From: JAKSCF01 sp028279945
GTDB lineage: Bacteria > Bacillota > Clostridia > Peptostreptococcales > JAAYPU01
Direction: 5' to 3'
Length of the DNA stretch: 47,622 nt
Assembly: GCA_028279945.1 (NCBI GenBank)
Contig: JANQMT010000068.1
Span: forward strand, 1-47,622
Shown: one piece after another, positions 33,228 through 41,889 of the stretch
How positions within the stretch are numbered: position 1 is the stretch's first letter
How the letters are laid out: each line of letters starts with the position of its first letter
Position numbers and translations under genes: made by a program
The notes under the pieces: model-generated
Database searches by the model: none
What the model was told of the DNA's origin: nothing
Seen by the model: only the letters and a program-made list of their open reading frames with translations

Positions 33228-33689
33228 ATGACAGATTTGACGAATGCTGTACTGTTGAGTATATTTATATCTTTTCCGGAAGTGATATGGGTCTTATTGT
33301 TTGGTTTTACGCTTACCGGAATGAAAGTAAAAATTAAAAATGTTATATTGATAGCATTGATTCAAACTTTAATAGCCTTTTTAGTTAATATATTAAATAT
33401 TCGTCTTGGAATACATACCATTATTCAATCAGCAACTACATGTTTATTAGTTGCGCTTGTGCTAAAAATTAAATTATATCATGCTATGCTTCCTGTTTTG
33501 ATTGGTGTTTTTACTCAAGGTATCATGCAGGTAACACTGTATTCTTTAGTTATTTTTCTTTTTTCACAATTTGATGCTACTCAACTATGTGTTAATTTTA
33601 AGATAACATTTATTTTCCAAATTCCCATAATCATTTTATCCATTTTATTATTACTAGTTGTTAAAAAGAAAAATATTACTATTTTATAG
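33228..33689 (+). CDS. AgrC-sensor-like membrane protein, paralog 1 of 4
   Basis: 153 residues with five predicted helices (about 8-30, 38-56, 60-80, 86-112, 125-147) and a lysine-rich end (KKKNITIL). The pattern shared with its three paralogs is SIFISFPE in helix 1, an IA-I-near-T segment in helix 2, G-HT-Q in the 2-3 loop, KLYxA before helix 4, and a basic tail. No enzymatic motif is present. The layout resembles the N-terminal sensor of AgrC-type kinases but without the kinase. AGGGGGG precedes the ATG. It has the most divergent sequence of the four in helix 1. Confidence 0.8.
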   Translation: MTDLTNAVLLSIFISFPEVIWVLLFGFTLTGMKVKIKNVILIALIQTLIAFLVNILNIRLGIHTIIQSATTCLLVALVLKIKLYHAMLPVLIGVFTQGIMQVTLYSLVIFLFSQFDATQLCVNFKITFIFQIPIIILSILLLLVVKKKNITIL

Positions 33690-33878
33690 TTGACTTTGTT
33701 CAATTTTTCTAAATTTTATTCTTGTTTTTGTATATTCAAGTCTATTAAAGTCAATTATTTTGCCTGTTATGTAATAAATAACAATTTAATTTCACCATTT
33801 GATAAAATACTACATGAAAATACAAAAAGTGAAGTGTATATATTATTCTTTACTGAAAACAAATTCCTAGGAGGAAAT

Positions 33879-34337
33879 ATGACACATCTATTAGATAAAG
33901 CATTAATAAGTATTTTCTTATCATTTCCAGAAGCTATATTAATTCTTTTATTAGGTTTTGCTTTAACGAATATGAGAATAGAAACAAAAAAAACCATTTT
34001 GATAGCCACGATTGAAGCTATAATAGTATTTGCAACTAAAATAATAAATATTAATTTCGGATTACACATTATAGTACAAATGATTACTATTTCTTTGTTA
34101 GTTTCAATTATTTTGAATATTAAACTTTACAAAGCTTGTGTCCCGGTATTAATAGGTATATTTATACAAGGGATAGAACAAGGATTGTTTTTTTCTATAG
34201 TAACTCAATTTATAGATATTGACTATGTGAAATTAAGTGTTGATTTTAGATTATCCCTTATTTATAACCTTCCTATTCTTTTATTCTCATCCTTGTTACT
34301 ATTTATTGTTAAAAAAAAGAATTTTACTTTAATATAA
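33879..34337 (+). CDS. AgrC-sensor-like membrane protein, paralog 2 of 4
   Basis: 152 residues from the ATG at 33879, which has AGGAGG 5 nt upstream; the open frame extends back to 33690 without a ribosome site, so that part is untranslated. Five helices as in the paralogs, ending KKKNFTLI. It is closest to paralog 3: 33930-33959 and 34520-34549 are identical over 30 nt, which points to recent duplication or gene conversion. The 189-nt gap before it is AT-rich and could hold its own promoter. Confidence 0.8.
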   Translation: MTHLLDKALISIFLSFPEAILILLLGFALTNMRIETKKTILIATIEAIIVFATKIININFGLHIIVQMITISLLVSIILNIKLYKACVPVLIGIFIQGIEQGLFFSIVTQFIDIDYVKLSVDFRLSLIYNLPILLFSSLLLFIVKKKNFTLI

Positions 34338-34468
34338 GTGAATTTAGAAAATCTTAAGATATAAAATTTTATATTTCTAACAATAAAAAAATATGATGTT
34401 TATTGTATTGAAAATGAAAGCATATGTTAGCCTCTGACTTTACGGAAAATTATTAGGAGGTAAAATCT

Positions 34469-34930
34469 ATGTCATTACTTATTAATAAAGTATTAATTAG
34501 TGTTTTTATATCTTTTCCTGAAGCTATATTAATTCTTTTATTAGGTTTTATTCTTATTAATTTGAAAGTAGAGATAAAAAAAATTATATTGATTGCTGGG
34601 ATACAAGCCGTGGTAGCGTTTTTGGTTCAAATATTAAATATTCCTTTTGGTTTGCATACCGTAGTACAGGTGACCAGTTTGTGGATTTTAGTTTCATTGA
34701 TTTTAAATGTTAAATTATATAAAGCTAGTGTTTCAATATTGTCGGGCTCTTTTATTACAGCGATAAACCAAGGAGTAATTGTTTTAATTGTAAATCTATT
34801 ATCTTTAGAACTTGATTACATAAAATTACGTGTAGACTTCATATATACTTTTATTTTTGCTTTTCCCGTTATAACTTTATCTTTTATAGTGTTTATAGTT
34901 ATCAAATCGAAAAACTATACGATATTCTAA
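34469..34930 (+). CDS. AgrC-sensor-like membrane protein, paralog 3 of 4
   Basis: 153 residues, five helices, ending KSKNYTIF. SFPEAILILLLGF in helix 1 is shared exactly with paralog 2. AGGAGG stands 8 nt before the ATG. The gap to paralog 2 contains an A/T palindrome (about 34355-34377) of unknown meaning. Variation among paralogs is largest in the loop between helices 4 and 5, an extracytoplasmic position where a peptide ligand could be read. Confidence 0.8.
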   Translation: MSLLINKVLISVFISFPEAILILLLGFILINLKVEIKKIILIAGIQAVVAFLVQILNIPFGLHTVVQVTSLWILVSLILNVKLYKASVSILSGSFITAINQGVIVLIVNLLSLELDYIKLRVDFIYTFIFAFPVITLSFIVFIVIKSKNYTIF

Positions 34931-35021
34931 AAGCTATTAATTTTTATTTGTATTTTTATGCTTCAGTGCGTACTAAGTTCATGTAAAGATGATAAAAACA
35001 ATACTAAATAAATTCAAAATA

Positions 35022-35030
35022 TGATATAAT
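35022..35030 (+). promoter_or_regulatory. extended -10 promoter of the agr operon
   Basis: TGATATAAT, that is a perfect TATAAT (35025-35030) with the TGn extension, 57 nt before paralog 4. The -35 is weak, as allowed for extended -10 promoters. It would drive paralog 4, kinase, agrB, agrD and perhaps the regulator. Confidence 0.55.
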
Positions 35031-35086
35031 AAGAGCAAAAATGTGGAAGAATTGCATTCATTTTTAGGCTGTAGGAGGAAAATATT

Positions 35087-35578
35087 ATGTCAGAGTTTAT
35101 GAATTTTATTTTGATCAGTATTTTTTTATCTTTTCCCGAAGCAATATTAGTAATTTTGTTAGGTCTTAGTTTATGTAATATAAAAGTTAAAATGAAAAAG
35201 GTTTTAATGATTGCAGCTATCCAGGCTGTTGGGGCACTACTTGTGCGATACGCTAATTTAGGTTTTGGAATACATACTCTTGTACAGCTTGGTTTATTTT
35301 GCTTACTATTGTCAGTTATTATGAAAATCAAATTATATAAAGCTGTTGTACCCGTATTAATAGGTACTTTTATTGAAGGTATTTTAGCCTTTACAATTGT
35401 TTCAGGAATAGGAGCAATATATGAGGTGGATTTTTCTCTTTTAAATGTTAAGTTTATCCCCACACTGGTGTATGGAATACCTGTAAAAATAATTGAGTTG
35501 ATTTTGGTATTAGTCATAAGAAAAAACAATTTCACTCTATGCAATATTGGTGAAGAGGTAGAAATTCTTGGAAAATAA
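35087..35578 (+). CDS. AgrC-sensor-like membrane protein, paralog 4 of 4, overlapping the kinase
   Basis: 163 residues with the same five helices. After NFTL, where the other three copies stop, it carries an extra tail (CNIGEEVEILGK) that overlaps the start of the kinase gene by 11 nt in another frame. AGGAGG precedes the ATG. Together with the kinase's two helices it would give seven, the usual number in AgrC-type receptors. I infer that it is the dedicated sensor half of a split receptor. A sequencing indel that broke a fused gene is the main alternative, but the three free-standing paralogs argue against it. Confidence 0.82.
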   Translation: MSEFMNFILISIFLSFPEAILVILLGLSLCNIKVKMKKVLMIAAIQAVGALLVRYANLGFGIHTLVQLGLFCLLLSVIMKIKLYKAVVPVLIGTFIEGILAFTIVSGIGAIYEVDFSLLNVKFIPTLVYGIPVKIIELILVLVIRKNNFTLCNIGEEVEILGK

Positions 35579-36431
35579 GAACAAATATATTATACTGACA
35601 ACCATGCTCATTCAATCCATATTATTAATTATCTTAGATTTTACCATTATGAATGCCTCTTTACTTGAAAATGTGAAAGACAGTATTCCAATATTTAACG
35701 TAGCCATTGCTGTAACTACAGTTCTAATGTTGGTTTCTTTTAAAAAAGCTAATACTTATGTAAAAAAAGAAACAGAGTTGGAACTTCTTAAAATGCATAT
35801 GGAAAATACAGAAGATCTGTTGAATCTTTTACGTGCACAAAGACATGAATATCTTACGCATATTCAATCTATAGAATCTTTGATCATTCTTAATGAATAT
35901 GAGGAATTAGACGAATATGTGAGAGGTATCTCTAAAGAATATAGAATTACCAATGAAATTGTTCGATTAGGCAACCCTATCTTAACCGCTGTCATTAATA
36001 CAAAAAAAGAAATTGCAGAAAAGAAAGGTATTTTATTTCATGTAAAATGTAAGACAAAAGTCGCTCTCAATGGGATTAACGGGTGGGAGCTTTCAAGTAT
36101 AGTCTCCAATCTAATAGAAAACGCCATTGAAGAAGTAGCTAATCAAGAAGAAAAATGGATTAAGATTACCATTGGATATCATAATGAAGACTTCATGTTT
36201 GAGATTGAAAATACAGGGCAACTAGATGAAAAGATCCAAAAAAATGTCTTTGAACCAGGAACTTCATCAAAGAGTGCTGCGGGCAGAGGCTATGGGCTTT
36301 TTATTGTTAAGAATATAGTAGAAAAATATAATGGTAGTATAGAGTGTATGGAAACTCAAGAGGACTCCGTTAAATTTAGGATTTTATTGCCAAGTGAGGA
36401 AACGGAATATGGTGAAGTACTTATCGGATAA
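35568..36431 (+). CDS. agrC: GHKL sensor histidine kinase with two-helix N-terminus (AgrC-like, split receptor)
   Basis: 287 residues starting at TTG (35568), with GAGG 9 nt upstream inside paralog 4. Two helices (about 8-29 and 43-58) are followed by a coiled segment and the phosphoacceptor region QRHEYLTHIQ (His 93). The ATPase has the N box NLIENAIEEV (181 on) and the G box GRGYGLFIV (239 on), the HPK10/GHKL layout of AgrC. Normal AgrC has 6-7 helices; here five are missing and a five-helix protein is encoded just upstream. The gene overlaps agrB by 23 nt. It should phosphorylate the LytTR regulator at 37188. Confidence 0.9.
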   Translation: MENKNKYIILTTMLIQSILLIILDFTIMNASLLENVKDSIPIFNVAIAVTTVLMLVSFKKANTYVKKETELELLKMHMENTEDLLNLLRAQRHEYLTHIQSIESLIILNEYEELDEYVRGISKEYRITNEIVRLGNPILTAVINTKKEIAEKKGILFHVKCKTKVALNGINGWELSSIVSNLIENAIEEVANQEEKWIKITIGYHNEDFMFEIENTGQLDEKIQKNVFEPGTSSKSAAGRGYGLFIVKNIVEKYNGSIECMETQEDSVKFRILLPSEETEYGEVLIG

Positions 36432-37020
36432 TATAGCAGCTTATATTAGTAATGAATTGCATTTTGATTCGGACAAAGAGGCTGTATTGTCTTATGGCTT
36501 AGAAATTATCTTGGGAGAATTTTTTAAAATTGCAACAATATTAATTATTTCTTTGTTTTTAGGAACTTTCAGCTATACTTTGATAGGTCTTATTTCATTT
36601 TCTTTCCATAGAACATTTATTGGAGGCTCTCATGAAAGAACCTATGGAAGGTGTTTTGTTACAAGTGTGTTACTGTTACTTTTTATAGGTGTTATAGGAA
36701 AATTTTATGGTATACTGATGCAAAAACATATATGGTTAGCGTTACTAGTTTATGGACAAGCTTTGATTTTGATTTATCTTTGGGTACCCGCAGGTACAGA
36801 GAAGAAAGAAATTAAAAATAAAAGTACACGTCAAAAAATAAAAAGAACATCTTTAGTAATCTCCACATTCTGGATATTACTAGTAGTATATAGCTATATC
36901 AACCAATTTTATCATCAATATATTTTAGTTAGTATTTTAGGGGTATTTTCTGCATTTTTCTTTGTCACACCACTAGCGTATAAGGTGACCAAATCTAACT
37001 TTAAATTGCGAAGGGGGTAA
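36409..37020 (+). CDS. agrB: AgrB-type accessory gene regulator peptidase
   Basis: 203 residues, about six helices. The protease dyad is visible in GGSHERTYGRC: His 75 and Cys 82, seven apart as in Staphylococcus AgrB. It cuts the AgrD tail and closes the thiolactone ring. The ATG at 36409 is preferred over the GTG at 36394; GAGG at 36396-36399 lies 9 nt before it. The gene overlaps the kinase by 23 nt and is followed 6 nt later by agrD. Confidence 0.95.
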   Translation: MVKYLSDNIAAYISNELHFDSDKEAVLSYGLEIILGEFFKIATILIISLFLGTFSYTLIGLISFSFHRTFIGGSHERTYGRCFVTSVLLLLFIGVIGKFYGILMQKHIWLALLVYGQALILIYLWVPAGTEKKEIKNKSTRQKIKRTSLVISTFWILLVVYSYINQFYHQYILVSILGVFSAFFFVTPLAYKVTKSNFKLRRG

Positions 37021-37026
37021 TTTCCA

Positions 37027-37158
37027 ATGTTAAAACATAAAATATTATCAATGGCTGCTTGCTTAGTGGCATTTGTTGCTGTAACAGGTGTAGGCACAAG
37101 GTGTCTATTTACTGCTTATGAGCCAGAAGCTCCAGATTGTTTAAAGAAAGAGTTATAA
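37027..37158 (+). CDS. agrD: AgrD-type cyclic lactone autoinducer prepeptide
   Basis: 43 residues: an amphipathic leader (MLKHKILSMA...), then GTRCLFTA and the tail YEPEAPDCLKKEL. The YEPEAP tail matches the acidic, proline-containing AgrD tail (compare HQPEAP-like tails in clostridia). The ring Cys is 26; by comparison the mature ring would be CLFTA (26-30) with a short TR leader. A second Cys at 38 is in the discarded tail. GGGGG precedes the ATG at correct spacing. The mature ends are inferred. Confidence 0.9.
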   Translation: MLKHKILSMAACLVAFVAVTGVGTRCLFTAYEPEAPDCLKKEL

Positions 37159-37187
37159 TTCATTAATAGATGAATTATTGATTACAT

Positions 37188-37910
37188 ATGCATGTTCTAA
37201 TTTGTGATGATGATAAATACGTAAGAAAAATGCTTGAGAAAATACTATCCCAAAATAAATGTGTTAAAAAATTATATACGGCTAGTGATGGACTGGAGGC
37301 TGTGAAAACCATAGGGAACAATCCTATTGATGTGGCTTTGCTGGATATTGATATGCCTAACTTAGATGGCTTGGAAGCGGCAAAGATCATGAAAAAAACA
37401 GCTTCTAATATGGAATTTGTCTTTATCACGGGTTATATGGAGTACGCAATTGATTCCTTTTGCGTACATCCATATGACTACATTCTCAAGCCTATTGATG
37501 TAGAGCGATTGGAAGAAGTTATAAAAGAGCTTTATGATAAAGTCAATAACAATGTCCCTGTTGAGAAAAAACAAATGAAGAAATATCGTGTTCAGAAAGG
37601 TTCACATATCGCTTTAATTCCTTTAGAAGACATTCTTTATTTTGAGAAATCCAATAGAGAGGTTTTGTTAAATACACGAGATGAAGCCTATCACATCAGT
37701 AAGACTCTATTGGAAGTAGAGAACGATTTGCCGGACAATGATATGTTTGTACGTACTCATAAGTCGTTTATAGTGAATATGGACAAGATAAAGAAAATCA
37801 ATGTGGTTGGGAATAGATCTTTTCAAATTACATTTCTTCATTCCAATAAGGAGGCTGTATTGAGCAGGCATAAATATGATGAAGTTATAAAACATTTATC
37901 GATCTATTAA
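37188..37910 (+). CDS. agrA: LytTR-family response regulator (AgrA-like)
   Basis: 240 residues. The receiver domain (1-120) has DDD at 7-9, the phospho-Asp in LLDIDMP (Asp 53) and the Lys in ILKP (101). A LytTR DNA-binding domain fills about 135-238 (YFEKSNREVLL, FVRTHKSFIVNMDKI). The family binds pairs of short direct repeats near agr and target promoters; I could not find a clear pair here. The ATG at 37188 lacks a good ribosome site, so translation may be weak or coupled to agrD, 29 nt upstream. Confidence 0.93.
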   Translation: MHVLICDDDKYVRKMLEKILSQNKCVKKLYTASDGLEAVKTIGNNPIDVALLDIDMPNLDGLEAAKIMKKTASNMEFVFITGYMEYAIDSFCVHPYDYILKPIDVERLEEVIKELYDKVNNNVPVEKKQMKKYRVQKGSHIALIPLEDILYFEKSNREVLLNTRDEAYHISKTLLEVENDLPDNDMFVRTHKSFIVNMDKIKKINVVGNRSFQITFLHSNKEAVLSRHKYDEVIKHLSIY

Positions 37911-37948
37911 ATCAACCATCCCCAATACATGACTATAAAAATGAATGG

Positions 37949-37981
37949 ATACCTGTTATTATGATAGGTATTTTATTTTTG
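37949..37981 (+). terminator. terminator of the agr operon
   Basis: ATACCT / AGGTAT (37949-37954 with 37966-37971) is followed by TTTATTTTT. It starts 38 nt after the regulator's stop. Confidence 0.65.
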
Positions 37982-38080
37982 CAAAAAACTTGATTTCTAT
38001 TTCATCTTATTGTTGAATAATATATATAGTTATCTCATCCTATTCAGGATAATAATGATTTAAAGTAGGTGGATATTTTG

Positions 38081-38512
38081 TTGATACGAAAAACAGATGA
38101 TTATGAAAAATTGGTAGAAATGTTTATTAGAAATGATTTAGAGTTTTCTGAGGATGATCCCTTAACGACAACTGATATTGTTCAATGTTGGGAAGCAATA
38201 GATGATTCTGGGAAGCTGATAGGCGGGTGTGTTTTGGCTTTGAGAGAAGGTGAATACATCATTGATGGTATAGCCGTAGAGCCCGAATATCAAAAGACCG
38301 GAATAGGTGCTAAATTGTTGAATACTGTAATTGATTATTTAAAGGCTGTTAAAGCAACAAAATTATATTTGGTTGCTAGAGCACCGGCTTTTTTTAAAAC
38401 ACAAGGATTTGAAGCCATATCTCGAAAAGCTGCACCTGAGTTTTTCGAATGCTTCGGATGTGATCAATATCAGGTAAGTTGTTTTCCTGAAGTCATGCTG
38501 TTAAAAATATAA
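38081..38512 (+). CDS. GNAT-family N-acetyltransferase (ArgA-like)
   Basis: About 143 residues starting at TTG 38081 (MIRKTDDYEK), 8 nt after AGGTGG; GTG 38069 and TTG 38078 are too close to that site. The acetyl-CoA loop is VEPEYQKTGIGAKLL. The end, FFKTQGFEAI ... CFGCDQYQVSC-P, resembles the N-acetylglutamate synthase-like GNAT group with its cysteine-containing tail. The substrate is unknown. It lies alone between the agr and tad loci with hairpins behind it. Confidence 0.85.
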   Translation: MIRKTDDYEKLVEMFIRNDLEFSEDDPLTTTDIVQCWEAIDDSGKLIGGCVLALREGEYIIDGIAVEPEYQKTGIGAKLLNTVIDYLKAVKATKLYLVARAPAFFKTQGFEAISRKAAPEFFECFGCDQYQVSCFPEVMLLKI

Positions 38513-38523
38513 ATATATCAAAG

Positions 38524-38540
38524 GGCGTATGTGATACGCC
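38524..38540 (+). terminator. hairpin after the GNAT gene
   Basis: A perfect 7-bp stem GGCGTAT / ATACGCC (loop GTG) with a weak T tail (TTAACTTT). A near-copy follows at 38569-38593 (ATAAGGCGTATG / CATACGTCTTAT). The remaining gap to 38785 is very AT-rich; ATTGTAAAATA occurs twice (about 38679 and 38698), possible promoter elements of the tad operon. Confidence 0.55.
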
Positions 38541-38785
38541 TTAACTTTCTAATGTCAAATCTCAAATTATAAGGCGTATGCCATACGTCTTATATTCTTA
38601 TATTAACCCCAATTTTTTGTAGAATATATGGGATATGCCCCTGGAATGAAAAATTGTAGAAAAATGTTGAATTTAGCATTGTAAAATAAAGGAATTTATT
38701 GTAAAATATTAAATGTAAAAATATTCAAATATTATAAAAAAATATAAATGTTTAATAGGTTTAACTTTGTTACAGGAGTGATCAA

Positions 38786-39832
38786 TTGGATAAGCTGAAT
38801 CTTATTATTTGGGATACGGATAGTTGTTATAGTAAAGCGCTAGGTACATATATTACCAATACGGAAGAATTGTTTTTAGTCAAAGTTCTTCATGATAAAG
38901 AAACTTTGCTAAACCATGCCGCCCAAGAAACAGGAGATATTTTTCTTGTGAGCGATATGGTTATGAATGATATTAAAGTCACCAATGGGATAGTCATTTA
39001 CCTTGTGGATCAACTTAAGGAAGAGAAAAATGAAAATGTATTGACCGGCATGATATTTAAATATAAGGAAGCCGATGAAATCATACAAGCCATTAAATAC
39101 TATTATGAAGCTTTATCGGGTAATAAAGTTCAGAATAGAAATGGAGAAGGAAAATTAATCGGTTTTTTTTCTGCTACAGGCGGCACCGGGAAAACAGTCA
39201 TTTCTCTTGGTATATCCAGAGTCTTAGCATCTTATGGAAAAAAGGTTCTTTATCTTAACTTAGAAAGCATTCCATCTTCAAATGCATTTTTTTCAGAGAA
39301 CGAAGAATCCAAAAGTTTATCAGATTTTCTTTATTACTTGTTTATAAAAGAGGATCAAAAGATTATTAAGCGGATCAATTCGTTTATCAGGCGAGATGAA
39401 TGGGGGGTTCATTGTTTTGTTCCACAGAGCAGCTATAATGATTTAATGAATCTTACAAGTGATGAAATTCAGTATTTTATAAGCTCATTATGTTCTGAAA
39501 CAGATTACGATTATATTTGCGTGGATACATCCGGTGTTTTAGATGAAAAAAATATAATGGTTCATTCCATGTGCCACAAAAATTTTAATATATTGACTCA
39601 GTCAAAGATATCCCGGCATAAGCAAAAAATATTTAATCACTATTGTGAAGGAAGCTCAAAATTAAACTTCTATTGTAAGAGCATTATGGTGATGAACCGA
39701 TGCAGCAATAGTGAATATAAATCCGATTGCTATACCATTGGTGAAGATGAGCACTTAGGAAAAGGAATTTATCTTAATGGGCCATTTGGAGATGGTCTGA
39801 AAAGAATGGTTGAAAATATCCTGTTTAAATAA
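38786..39832 (+). CDS. tadZ: TadZ/CpaE-like ATPase of the Tad pilus
   Basis: 348 residues starting at TTG 38786, with AGGAG 7 nt upstream. Residues 1-115 form a degenerate receiver-like domain without a phospho-Asp motif. The MinD-like ATPase follows with SATGGTGKTVIS (about 130-141) and the later YDYICVDTSG. CpaE/TadZ proteins localise the Tad machine at the pole. It is the first gene of the tad operon, 15 nt before tadA. Confidence 0.85.
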   Translation: MDKLNLIIWDTDSCYSKALGTYITNTEELFLVKVLHDKETLLNHAAQETGDIFLVSDMVMNDIKVTNGIVIYLVDQLKEEKNENVLTGMIFKYKEADEIIQAIKYYYEALSGNKVQNRNGEGKLIGFFSATGGTGKTVISLGISRVLASYGKKVLYLNLESIPSSNAFFSENEESKSLSDFLYYLFIKEDQKIIKRINSFIRRDEWGVHCFVPQSSYNDLMNLTSDEIQYFISSLCSETDYDYICVDTSGVLDEKNIMVHSMCHKNFNILTQSKISRHKQKIFNHYCEGSSKLNFYCKSIMVMNRCSNSEYKSDCYTIGEDEHLGKGIYLNGPFGDGLKRMVENILFK

Positions 39833-39847
39833 AGAAAGTGGGATGAG

Positions 39848-41077
39848 ATGGATAAAGGATTTTTGGTTAAAGAATGTATTCATAAAACACGCTCTAAAAT
39901 TAAAATGTCAGATACATCCTATTCAGACGGGTTAGTTCGGGAAATGATAGAAAATATTGTTTTGGATGTAACCCGTGAAACCGGTATCAGCTATAAAGAC
40001 AAAAGAGAAATCATTGATATGGTATTTAATTCTACACGTAAGGACTTGGATATTTTACAGCCATACGCAGATGACGATAGCGTAACAGAAATCATGGTGA
40101 ATGGTATTCATCATATTTTTATAGAAAAAAATGGACACATCAAAAAAGTAAAGGAAAGCTTTCATGATGTAGAACAATTAGAAGAAGTTATCAGAAGGAT
40201 TGCTGCAAAAGTGCATAGAGAAATTAATGATTTAAATCCCATTGTAGATGCAAGATTGGCTGATGGATCAAGAGTTAATGCAGTATTTAAAAACATTGCA
40301 TTAAATGGTCCCATTTTGACCATAAGAAAATTTCCTCAACAAAACATTACCATGGAGGATTTGATAGAGTTTAATACGGTAACGCCTGATGCCTCCAATT
40401 TGTTGAGTAAATTGGTAAAAGCCAGATACAACATTTTTATATCCGGAGGAACCAGCTCAGGGAAGACCACGTTTCTAAATGTGCTGTCTAATTTTATTCC
40501 TTATAATGAAAGAATTATTACGATTGAGGATTCTGCTGAGTTGAAAATCGAAAACATCGAAAATATTGTTCAATTGGAAACGAAAAATGCAAATGTTCAA
40601 GGAGTAGGGGAGGTGAACATTCAGCAGCTCATTAAAGCGTCATTAAGAATGAGACCGGATAGAATTATTGTTGGAGAAGTTCGAGGGAAAGAAGCTTTAG
40701 ATATGCTCCAAGCAATGAATACGGGTCATGATGGTTCCCTTTGTACGGGTCATGCTAATTCTCCCAAAGGGATGCTGAGTCGTTTGGAATCTATGGTGTT
40801 AATGGCTGCTGATATTCCGCTGGATGCCATAAGGAGGCAAATTATATCTGCAATCGACATCATTATACACTTAGGAAAGCTAATGGATAATACCAGAAGA
40901 GTGTTAGAGATTACTGAAATCATTGGTATGGAAAAGGGCGAAATACTATTAAATCCATTATATCAATTTAATATGGAATCTGATGAAGACAATAATATAG
41001 TGGGTGAACTAAAACCTACAGGTCATTCATTGCAGCGAGTGGAAAAACTTAAGATGATGGGGATACGATGTAAATAA
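39848..41077 (+). CDS. tadA: TadA/CpaF secretion ATPase
   Basis: 409 residues, a hexameric ATPase that drives Flp pilus assembly. The N-terminal domain (to about 150) holds DDDSVTEIMVNG and DARLADGSRVNAV. Walker A is GGTSSGKTT (about 200), the Asp box follows in TIEDSAELKI, and Walker B with the His box is RPDRIIVGEVRG and GSLCTGHANS. All are intact. It shares one base with tadB (TAATG). Confidence 0.95.
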   Translation: MDKGFLVKECIHKTRSKIKMSDTSYSDGLVREMIENIVLDVTRETGISYKDKREIIDMVFNSTRKDLDILQPYADDDSVTEIMVNGIHHIFIEKNGHIKKVKESFHDVEQLEEVIRRIAAKVHREINDLNPIVDARLADGSRVNAVFKNIALNGPILTIRKFPQQNITMEDLIEFNTVTPDASNLLSKLVKARYNIFISGGTSSGKTTFLNVLSNFIPYNERIITIEDSAELKIENIENIVQLETKNANVQGVGEVNIQQLIKASLRMRPDRIIVGEVRGKEALDMLQAMNTGHDGSLCTGHANSPKGMLSRLESMVLMAADIPLDAIRRQIISAIDIIIHLGKLMDNTRRVLEITEIIGMEKGEILLNPLYQFNMESDEDNNIVGELKPTGHSLQRVEKLKMMGIRCK

Positions 41078-41886
41078 TGAAAAAATATTTATTTAAAAAG
41101 GCTGATTCGACAAAAAAATCATTAAGAGAGCAAAATGGGTTACCTGAAAATTATGATCAATATCAAATGTCAAAAAGAGAAAAAAGCAAATTGTTTACCA
41201 TATCTTTTATAACGTTATTTATTGCTGCTTACATTTTTTATCAAAATATATTATTGTCACTTATATTTTCATCGTTGTCTTTTTTAAGCGAACGCTTTTT
41301 TTTACCGAGCTATGTAAGAAAAAGAAAAAAAGTGTTATCCGAGCAATTCATTGATGCGCTATATAGCTTATCATCGTTCATATGCGCCGGTAAGCAAATG
41401 CCTCAAGCCGTTACGGAAACTTATAAAAGCCTTCAATTGCTATATTCCGATGATACTTATATTGTTAAAGAATTCGGTTTTATGGTTAAAAGACTCCAAG
41501 AAGCCGGCGAAAGCATAGATGTTATTCTATTAGACTTTGCGCAAAGAACAGGGATAGAGGATATCATGAATTTCACAAATGTGTATGTGACTTGTCGTAA
41601 AACCGGAGGCGATATGGAAGCGGTTATGAGACGGACTTCGGATATGATTATTGAAAAAATAAATATAAGGCAGGAAATAGAAGGCCTTATTGCTCAAAAG
41701 AAATATGAAGCGCGTATTTTAACCATGATGCCTTTTATCGTCATACTATTTATTTTACTGATGTCACCGGGATACTTGGATAAAATGTATCATACCCTTC
41801 TAGGACGGTTGATGATGACAGGGGGACTGATTGCCATAGGGATTTCATATAAGTGGAGTGAAAAGATTACAGATATTGAGGTATAG
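41077..41886 (+). CDS. tadB: TadB-like inner-membrane platform protein (T2SS F domain)
   Basis: 269 residues: a basic N-terminus, a pair of helices (about 42-72), the F-domain helices (EQFIDALYSLSSFICAGKQMPQA, given only in part) and two C-terminal helices (about 218-258). GVYVTCRKTGGDMEAV-like YVTCRKTGGDMEAV is the second conserved segment. TadB pairs with TadC to form the membrane platform that TadA turns. The ribosome site lies within tadA. Confidence 0.88.
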   Translation: MKKYLFKKADSTKKSLREQNGLPENYDQYQMSKREKSKLFTISFITLFIAAYIFYQNILLSLIFSSLSFLSERFFLPSYVRKRKKVLSEQFIDALYSLSSFICAGKQMPQAVTETYKSLQLLYSDDTYIVKEFGFMVKRLQEAGESIDVILLDFAQRTGIEDIMNFTNVYVTCRKTGGDMEAVMRRTSDMIIEKINIRQEIEGLIAQKKYEARILTMMPFIVILFILLMSPGYLDKMYHTLLGRLMMTGGLIAIGISYKWSEKITDIEV

Positions 41887-41889
41887 GGC

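Noticed and set aside
33690..33878. N-terminal extension of sensor paralog 2
   Set aside because: The frame is open but there is no start signal; AGGAGG at 33870-33875 and the paralog alignment fix the start at 33879.
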